64,000 nucleotides of DNA from positions 1-64,000 of the forward strand of contig JBMFOT010000007.1 in the NCBI GenBank assembly GCA_049969495.1, in the 5' to 3' direction. This stretch comes from HRBIN16 sp049969495. GTDB lineage: Bacteria; Armatimonadota; HRBIN16. Shown one piece after another: positions 59,457-64,000 of this stretch (the stretch's first letter is position 1; each line of letters opens with the position of its first letter). The notes below the pieces were generated by a model. The model ran no database searches. It saw only the letters and a program-made list of their open reading frames with translations, and had not been told where the DNA came from. The position numbers and the translations under genes are program-made.

Positions 59457-61259
59457 CTACCCGTACAGCGGTCCGAACGTCTGGCAGGCGCGGTAGTCTG
59501 CCGCTTCGGCGTCGGAAGTGCCGAACAACCCCCAGGCGTGTGGGCGGAAGATGCGTTCAGGGGGTACGTTGTGCATGGCCACCGGAATACGCAAAGCCGA
59601 TGCCAGTGTAATCAGCTCCGCGCCGATGTGTCCGTAGCTCAGCGTGCCGTGATTCGCCGCCCAGTGTGCCATCACCGTGTACGCGTCGCGGAACGCCCCT
59701 TGCCCCGTGACATTCGGCACGAACCAGGTGGTCGGCCAGGTGGGGTTGGTGCGCTCATCCAGAACGGTATGCACCTCGTCCGGCAGTTCGATGGTGTACC
59801 CTTCCGCAATCTGCAGCACCGGTCCCAGCCCATGTACCAACCCCAGGCGGAACATGGTCGCGGGCATTCCGCCGCGGGTACGGAAGCGGGTAGACCATCC
59901 GCCGCCCCGGAAGTACTCCAGCATCGCACAGTGCCATGTGGTGGCTTGCAGGCAGCGGTCTACCTCCTCGGAGGTCACGTCCCACCATGGCTTGATAGCG
60001 GGCTTGCCGTCTATCTCCTGCTGTCCGGTACCGTCCAGCGCAGCGGGTCCGGAGTTGATGAGGTGGATGAATCCGCCCTCTGCCATACCTGTCGGTGTCC
60101 AGCCGGTCACGCGCTTGACAGCATCCGGGCTCCAGTAGGTGCGCACATCGGCAAAGATTTGCGCCGTGCCCGTCAGCAGGTGTCCCCACAACATGCAGAT
60201 GCCGTTGAGATGGTCGTTCTCGGTAGCAAGGATGTAAGGCTGACGGACGCCGTTCCAGTCAAATGACGAGTTCAGGATCGCCTCCATGAAGTCGCCGTTA
60301 GGCAGGTGGTCGGTCCACTGGCGCTGTCCCTGGAAGCCTCCGGCGATGCCGTTGAAGCCCAACGCCTCCTCCTCGTAGCCGAGTTGAGCCAGCCTGGGGT
60401 TGCCCACCATCAGGTCGCGGGCGATCAATGCCATCTTCACGCTGATTTCCCATGCGCGGTCCTTTTCAGCACGGCTCATCTGCTTGTCGGGCGGGTTGTA
60501 GTCTTTGCCCTCTTTGCAGTATTCCTTCACCCACGCCATTGCACGGCGGAACTCCTCCTGGTCGTAGATTCCGCGCTCCATGCGTCGCACAAACTCCACC
60601 ATGTCGACGGTCATGACACTCATGCCCAGATAGCGCTGCAGGAAGTGCTGGTCTACCAGCGATCCCGCGATACCCATTGACACGTTGCCCATCGAGACGT
60701 ACGTCTTGCCTCGCATGGTAGCGACCGCCAGCCCCGCTTTGGCAAAGCGCAGCAGCTTCTCTTTTACGTCGTCAGGGATGGAGGTATCGGTGGCATCCTG
60801 TACGTCGCGCCCGTAGATGCTGAAAGCGGGCAAGCCTTTTTGTGCGTGTGCAGCCATCACCGCCGCCAGATAGACTGCGCCCGGGCGCTCCGTGCCGTTA
60901 AATCCCCATACCGCTTTGGGGCGATAGGGGTCAAAGTCCATCGTTTCATAGCCGTAGCACCAGCAGGGTGTGACGGTGATGCTGACGCCAACGCCCTCTC
61001 TCTGGAACTTCTGTTCGCAGGCGGCGTTCTCTGCCAGACCGCCGATGCAGGTATCGGCGATCACGCATTCCACAGGCAAACCGCACGCATGGCGCAGGTT
61101 TTCTGTAAGCAGTTTGGCGACCGACTGCGCCATCGCCATCGTTTGCCCTTCCAGACTTTCGCGGACGCCCTGTCGCCTTCCGTCGATAGTGGGACGAATG
61201 CCGATTTTGGGCAGGTCGCCCTTCAGCCGATTGACAGGCGGGTTCTTCGGATGTGCCAT
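59457..61259 (-). CDS. fucI: L-fucose isomerase
   Basis: 600 residues, the usual FucI length. PKIGIRPTIDGRRQGVRESL at the N-terminus, TVTPCWCYGYETMD, IYGRDVQDATDTSIP and the C-terminal HGTLSYGHIGAEL region follow the family pattern; TENDHLNGICMLWGH supplies metal-binding residues. It converts L-fucose to L-fuculose (or D-arabinose to D-ribulose) with manganese. GAGGAGGG precedes the ATG. It lies 89 bp after the LacI regulator gene on the same strand and is probably controlled by it. Confidence 0.94.
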   Translation of the reverse strand: MAHPKNPPVNRLKGDLPKIGIRPTIDGRRQGVRESLEGQTMAMAQSVAKLLTENLRHACGLPVECVIADTCIGGLAENAACEQKFQREGVGVSITVTPCWCYGYETMDFDPYRPKAVWGFNGTERPGAVYLAAVMAAHAQKGLPAFSIYGRDVQDATDTSIPDDVKEKLLRFAKAGLAVATMRGKTYVSMGNVSMGIAGSLVDQHFLQRYLGMSVMTVDMVEFVRRMERGIYDQEEFRRAMAWVKEYCKEGKDYNPPDKQMSRAEKDRAWEISVKMALIARDLMVGNPRLAQLGYEEEALGFNGIAGGFQGQRQWTDHLPNGDFMEAILNSSFDWNGVRQPYILATENDHLNGICMLWGHLLTGTAQIFADVRTYWSPDAVKRVTGWTPTGMAEGGFIHLINSGPAALDGTGQQEIDGKPAIKPWWDVTSEEVDRCLQATTWHCAMLEYFRGGGWSTRFRTRGGMPATMFRLGLVHGLGPVLQIAEGYTIELPDEVHTVLDERTNPTWPTTWFVPNVTGQGAFRDAYTVMAHWAANHGTLSYGHIGAELITLASALRIPVAMHNVPPERIFRPHAWGLFGTSDAEAADYRACQTFGPLYG

Positions 61260-61290
61260 GGGTTATCCCTCCTCGATGAGGTGAGTTCTC

Positions 61291-61300
61291 GAAGCGTTCT
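61291..61300. promoter_or_regulatory. Possible LacI-type site before fucI
   Basis: GAAGCGTTCT has the AAnCGTT core seen in the site upstream of the LacI gene (62396-62407), and its 14-bp context matches about 11 of 14 positions of the general LacI/CcpA consensus. It lies 32-41 bp upstream of the fucI ATG. It is a weak match only. Confidence 0.3.
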
Positions 61301-61348
61301 GATTAGCGATTCGGGGCAGGGCAGGGGGAGTCCTTTTCCCCGGTGCCG

Positions 61349-62380
61349 TTACTTCGGCGGGGCAACGCTCTGGCGAACGACCATTTCGGCAGGGAACAGC
61401 ACGATTTCACGCACTCGCTTGCCCGTCTCAATCTGATTTATCAGTAACTCTGCAGCTTTCACTCCAATTTGACGTGTTGGCTGGCGCATGGTGGTCAGCG
61501 GAGGTGTTACCCACTGTGCGGTATCGATATCGTCAAAGCCCATGAGGGAAATATCTTCGGGAACGCGCAGCCCCTTTTGATAGATAGATTCCAGAGCTCC
61601 CATCGCCATCCAGTCGTTGCCGCACACAACTGCCGTCAACTCCGGAGCCTCGCTGAGCAGCTGTTCCATCGCCTCTTTACCGGAGGGGGGCGTGTAGAAT
61701 CCTTCCACTACCCAGCTTGGCTTCACCTCGATACCTGCATCCTGCATTGCCTGACGGTATGCCTGCAGTCGCCTCTTTGCACTCCATTGCGTTTGCGGGC
61801 CGGCGATGTGCCCGATATGCCGATGTCCCAGATCAATCAGCCAGCATACTGCCTGGTAAATCGCCGAGGTATCGTCTACATCCACGCAGGATAAGGGTAT
61901 ATCGGGCAGGGTGCTGCCCACGACCACCGCAGGTATGTTTGCCTGCCGTGCCCATTGTAATGCGGCGCTATGTGTGCGAGGCGCCACCAGCACCACGCCG
62001 TCTACCGAGCCATCGTCCACGTGTGCCAGGAAGCTATCAGGGCGCTGTTGATACAACATGCTGACTATCTTAATGGGATAGTTACGCGGCACGGTATATT
62101 CCAGAATGCCTTCCAGCACCGACATCACGTACGGGTCCAGCACCAGCTCCTTTCGCTCTTCCAGAATTACCCCAATGGTATCTGTGCGCTGGCGGATCAG
62201 ACTACGTGCCACCGAGCTAGGACGATAGCCCAGCTCGCGCACCGCCTGCCATACGCGCTCTGCGGTCTCCGGAGAATAGAGATGGCTTTTGTTCTGCAGC
62301 ACGTTAGAGACCGTAGCGACCGATACCCCGCTACGTGCGGCAACCTCCTTAATAGTGCATCGCTTGCGCTGGACGGACAT
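61349..62380 (-). CDS. LacI-family transcriptional regulator
   Basis: 343 residues from the ATG at 62380, which has GGAAGGG at seven or eight bases (the ATG at 62386 is too close to it). The helix-turn-helix TIKEVAARSGVSVATVSNVL and hinge helix region YSPETAERVWQAVRELGYRP are typical. The periplasmic-binding-like sensor domain starts near residue 60. It should repress sugar genes until bound by sugar. The gene stands directly upstream of fucI. It has its own promoter (62418-62446) with a LacI-type operator just after the start point, so it is probably autoregulated. Confidence 0.93.
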   Translation of the reverse strand: MSVQRKRCTIKEVAARSGVSVATVSNVLQNKSHLYSPETAERVWQAVRELGYRPSSVARSLIRQRTDTIGVILEERKELVLDPYVMSVLEGILEYTVPRNYPIKIVSMLYQQRPDSFLAHVDDGSVDGVVLVAPRTHSAALQWARQANIPAVVVGSTLPDIPLSCVDVDDTSAIYQAVCWLIDLGHRHIGHIAGPQTQWSAKRRLQAYRQAMQDAGIEVKPSWVVEGFYTPPSGKEAMEQLLSEAPELTAVVCGNDWMAMGALESIYQKGLRVPEDISLMGFDDIDTAQWVTPPLTTMRQPTRQIGVKAAELLINQIETGKRVREIVLFPAEMVVRQSVAPPK

Positions 62381-62395
62381 CCTCATTCCCTTCCA

Positions 62396-62407
62396 TTAAT
62401 CGTTTAA
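62396..62407. promoter_or_regulatory. LacI-type operator at the regulator's own promoter
   Basis: TTAATCGTTTAA: TTAA-n-CG-n-TTAA is an exact palindrome with the central CG typical of LacI-family sites. It lies just downstream of the start point expected from the promoter at 62418-62446. Confidence 0.65.
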
Positions 62408-62417
62408 GCACACTGTC

Positions 62418-62446
62418 ATTGTAACAAACCTGTTCAGGGATGTCAA
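62418..62446 (-). promoter_or_regulatory. Promoter of the LacI regulator gene
   Basis: Minus strand: -35 TTGACA (62441-62446), 17-bp spacer, -10 TACAAT (62418-62423). Start near 62411. Confidence 0.88.
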
Positions 62447-62450
62447 GCAT

Positions 62451-63953
62451 CTAAAGAGTGCTCTCCTGAGGCTCCTCTGCCTCCTCTTCCTCTACCTCCG
62501 TCGGAGTGACCTCGATGCGCAGCTTGCGAATGCGTCTGCCGTCTGCTTCCTCCACCACGAAATTGGCGCGACCGTAGGCAATCTGCTCACCCGCCTGTGC
62601 GGGTCTACCAAACAGCCCGAACACGAACCCGCCAATGGTATCGTATTCGTCGGTGGGCAGATGCAGACCTGTCTTATCGTTCACGTCGTCCACCGGCGTG
62701 CGTCCGTCGGCGCGGTAGGTATGGTTATCCAGCTGCTCAAACGGCGTCTCCTCCGTATCGTACTCATCGTGGATTTCGCCGACCAACTCTTCTAGGATGT
62801 CCTCCAGCGTGACCAGCCCCGAGGTGCCACCGTACTCGTCGCGCACGATGGCAATCTGTGTCTTCTTCGCCCGGAACTCGCGCATCAGCTCGTCGACCTT
62901 CTTGGTCTCCGGGATGAAATACGGTGGGCGCATCACTTTGCGCAGGTCAAAGGGCTCCAGATGTGGGTAGAGCCTCAGCAGGTCCTTAGCATAAACGACG
63001 CCGATAATGTTATCTACCGTGCCCTCATAAACGGGGATACGCGAATGTCCCGTATTGCGGATAATGTCCAGCACCTCTTGCAAGGAGGCTTCTACCGGCA
63101 CGCAGTGCATATCGATGCGCGGCGTCATCACCTTGCGCACGATAGTGTCAGGGAACTCCAGCACGGACTGAATCATCTCGCGCTCTTCTTCCTCAATCAC
63201 TCCCTGTTCCTCACCGGCGTCCACCAGACTGATAATCTCTTCGGGAGTGAGCACGCGCGGGGAGAAGTCTACCCGTACCTTCAAAGGCTTCACCATCGCG
63301 TTGCTAAGCGCGATCACCGTCACCACCAGAGGCGACAAAAGCCACGTGCAGACCCATAGCGGACGCGCCAGGCGCAACGCCACTTTTTCGGCATACTTCT
63401 CGGCGATGGTGCGAGGTACGAGGGTGCCCGCTATCAGCGCCAGCAAGCCCGTCAGCACGGTGACAAGAAACACTGCTACCGGTTCCGAGTGCCTTTGCCA
63501 CCAATCAGCCTCTGAGAGAAGCCGGAGGAGCAGGGCAGCTCCTCGAGACAGACCCGTTGCCGCCACCGCCGCTGCCAGAAAACTGCTCAGCACCATACCG
63601 ATTTGCGCGGTGGCGATGGATCGGTCGGGGGCGGCAAGTAGTCTCTCCACCAGCCGCGCATTGGGCACGCCTTCCTCTACTAGGTCACGCACCCGCGGAC
63701 CGTGCATCGCGCGCAGCGCACTGTCCACCATCGCAAAGAAGGCGGTCGCCAGTATCAGCACCACCACCCACAGTAGGTCGCGCAGGTAATGCGTTTGTTC
63801 GGTGGTCTGTTCCGTTGAAGAGGTTCCCTGTGCATACAGGGCGCCAGCCACCAGCAATATCAGCCATACCCAGCGATAAGGTTGGGGACTGGGACTATCG
63901 GACTCTTCTTTCTGTGTTGTCAAGGTTGTTCTTGCGCCTCCTTCCTCGTTCAT
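62451..63953 (-). CDS. CorC/HlyC family membrane protein (CNNM-CBS-CorC_HlyC)
   Basis: 500 residues. An extra N-terminal helix, then the CNNM/DUF21 membrane domain (about 58-245; LLWVVVLILATAFFAMVDSA and following), a pair of CBS domains (about 265-395; VMTPRIDMHCVPVEASLQEV and MRPPYFIPETKKVDELMREF), then the CorC_HlyC domain (405-490, with GGFVFGLFGR). These proteins are linked to magnesium or cobalt efflux and are often annotated as hemolysins, although that name is not a proven function. The start overlaps the stop of an upstream gene (ATGA). Confidence 0.92.
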   Translation of the reverse strand: MNEEGGARTTLTTQKEESDSPSPQPYRWVWLILLVAGALYAQGTSSTEQTTEQTHYLRDLLWVVVLILATAFFAMVDSALRAMHGPRVRDLVEEGVPNARLVERLLAAPDRSIATAQIGMVLSSFLAAAVAATGLSRGAALLLRLLSEADWWQRHSEPVAVFLVTVLTGLLALIAGTLVPRTIAEKYAEKVALRLARPLWVCTWLLSPLVVTVIALSNAMVKPLKVRVDFSPRVLTPEEIISLVDAGEEQGVIEEEEREMIQSVLEFPDTIVRKVMTPRIDMHCVPVEASLQEVLDIIRNTGHSRIPVYEGTVDNIIGVVYAKDLLRLYPHLEPFDLRKVMRPPYFIPETKKVDELMREFRAKKTQIAIVRDEYGGTSGLVTLEDILEELVGEIHDEYDTEETPFEQLDNHTYRADGRTPVDDVNDKTGLHLPTDEYDTIGGFVFGLFGRPAQAGEQIAYGRANFVVEEADGRRIRKLRIEVTPTEVEEEEAEEPQESTL

Positions 63954-64000
63954 GCCAGCCAGTAGATGGCTCCCGCTAGCAGCACCGCCACCAGCGCACC
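63950..64000 (-). CDS. C-terminus of a membrane protein, cut by the window edge
   Basis: The minus strand is open from 64000 and ends with GALVAVLLAGAIYWLA then TGA at 63952-63950, overlapping the CorC-type ATG by four bases. The end is a membrane helix. In many bacteria the gene before a CorC protein is dgkA (diacylglycerol kinase), which ends in such a helix; with only 16 residues visible this is a guess. Confidence 0.35.
   Translation of the reverse strand, partial: GALVAVLLAGAIYWLA

Noticed and set aside
1..64000. CRISPR arrays, tRNA or rRNA genes, insertion sequences, prophage
   Set aside because: No regularly spaced repeats, no cloverleaf-like sequence in the short gaps, and no transposase, integrase or capsid protein among the frames.

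Overview
This is a 64 kb stretch of a bacterial chromosome with moderately high GC. Genes are dense and the intergenic gaps are short. There is no phage, integrase, transposase, CRISPR array, rRNA or tRNA. The gene content suggests a diderm heterotroph that degrades plant polysaccharide: kdsB for Kdo sugars, lipoproteins, Sec and Tat signals, GH38, GH106 and heparinase-type enzymes, and an L-fucose isomerase cluster. The style of the interspersed hairpin repeats, the FHA/zinc-ribbon proteins and the sugar-oxidoreductase clusters resemble Armatimonadota, often from warm or hot habitats. That placement is inference, because no marker gene here was compared with a database.

Layout. 1-3.5 kb: two adjacent genes for large cytoplasmic or membrane coiled-coil proteins that may be tubulin-like. 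3.5-11.7 kb: a secreted heparinase II/III-like lyase, an alpha-mannosidase, a lipoprotein and a secreted protein. 11.7-15.2 kb: two TrkA proteins on the minus strand, divergent from an M50-CBS protease and a histidine kinase. 15.5-22 kb (minus): an operon-like run kdsB, nnr, two FHA/zinc-ribbon membrane proteins, glcD. 22.2-31 kb: an ECF sigma factor, a Tat aldo/keto reductase, purC, GH106, a macro-domain protein, a DppA peptidase, and three visibly decayed genes (GH51, FG-GAP, radical SAM). 31-35.7 kb: a GYD protein, an ADP-ribosylglycohydrolase, rpoZ-dnaJ from a near-consensus promoter, and a PLP enzyme. 35.8-48.1 kb: a three-gene surface locus dominated by one 11 kb gene (3690 aa, nine CARDB repeats), with a small FlgD-like secreted protein before it and a lipoprotein after it. 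48.2-53.3 kb: a MOT1-type transporter, then an operon of a beta-propeller/HExxH secreted protein, an ABC ATPase lacking the catalytic glutamate, and a small membrane protein. 53.4-56.3 kb: three-subunit transhydrogenase pntAA-pntAB-pntB. 56.5-62.4 kb: a sugar cluster (Gfo/Idh/MocA dehydrogenase, TIM-barrel epimerase, PfkB kinase, FucI, LacI regulator) with well-resolved promoters. 62.4-64 kb: a CorC/CNNM protein, translationally coupled to a gene cut by the window edge.

How the parts work together. The lyase, GH38, GH106 and the former GH51 attack polysaccharide. FucI, the PfkB kinase and the dehydrogenase/epimerase pair would process the released sugars, probably under LacI control. Four families of hairpin repeat are scattered in the gaps, and two of them intrude into coding sequence (N-terminus of the 10749 gene, C-terminus of nnr).

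Best candidates for something undescribed are the giant CARDB locus, the HExxH/ABC/membrane operon with the degenerate ATPase, and the tubulin-like pair at the left edge. None is proven to be a new system from sequence alone. Six near-consensus sigma-70 promoters (TTGACA- or TTGACG-like, 17 bp spacer) were read directly, and two of them rule out the longest possible start codon of the gene they serve.
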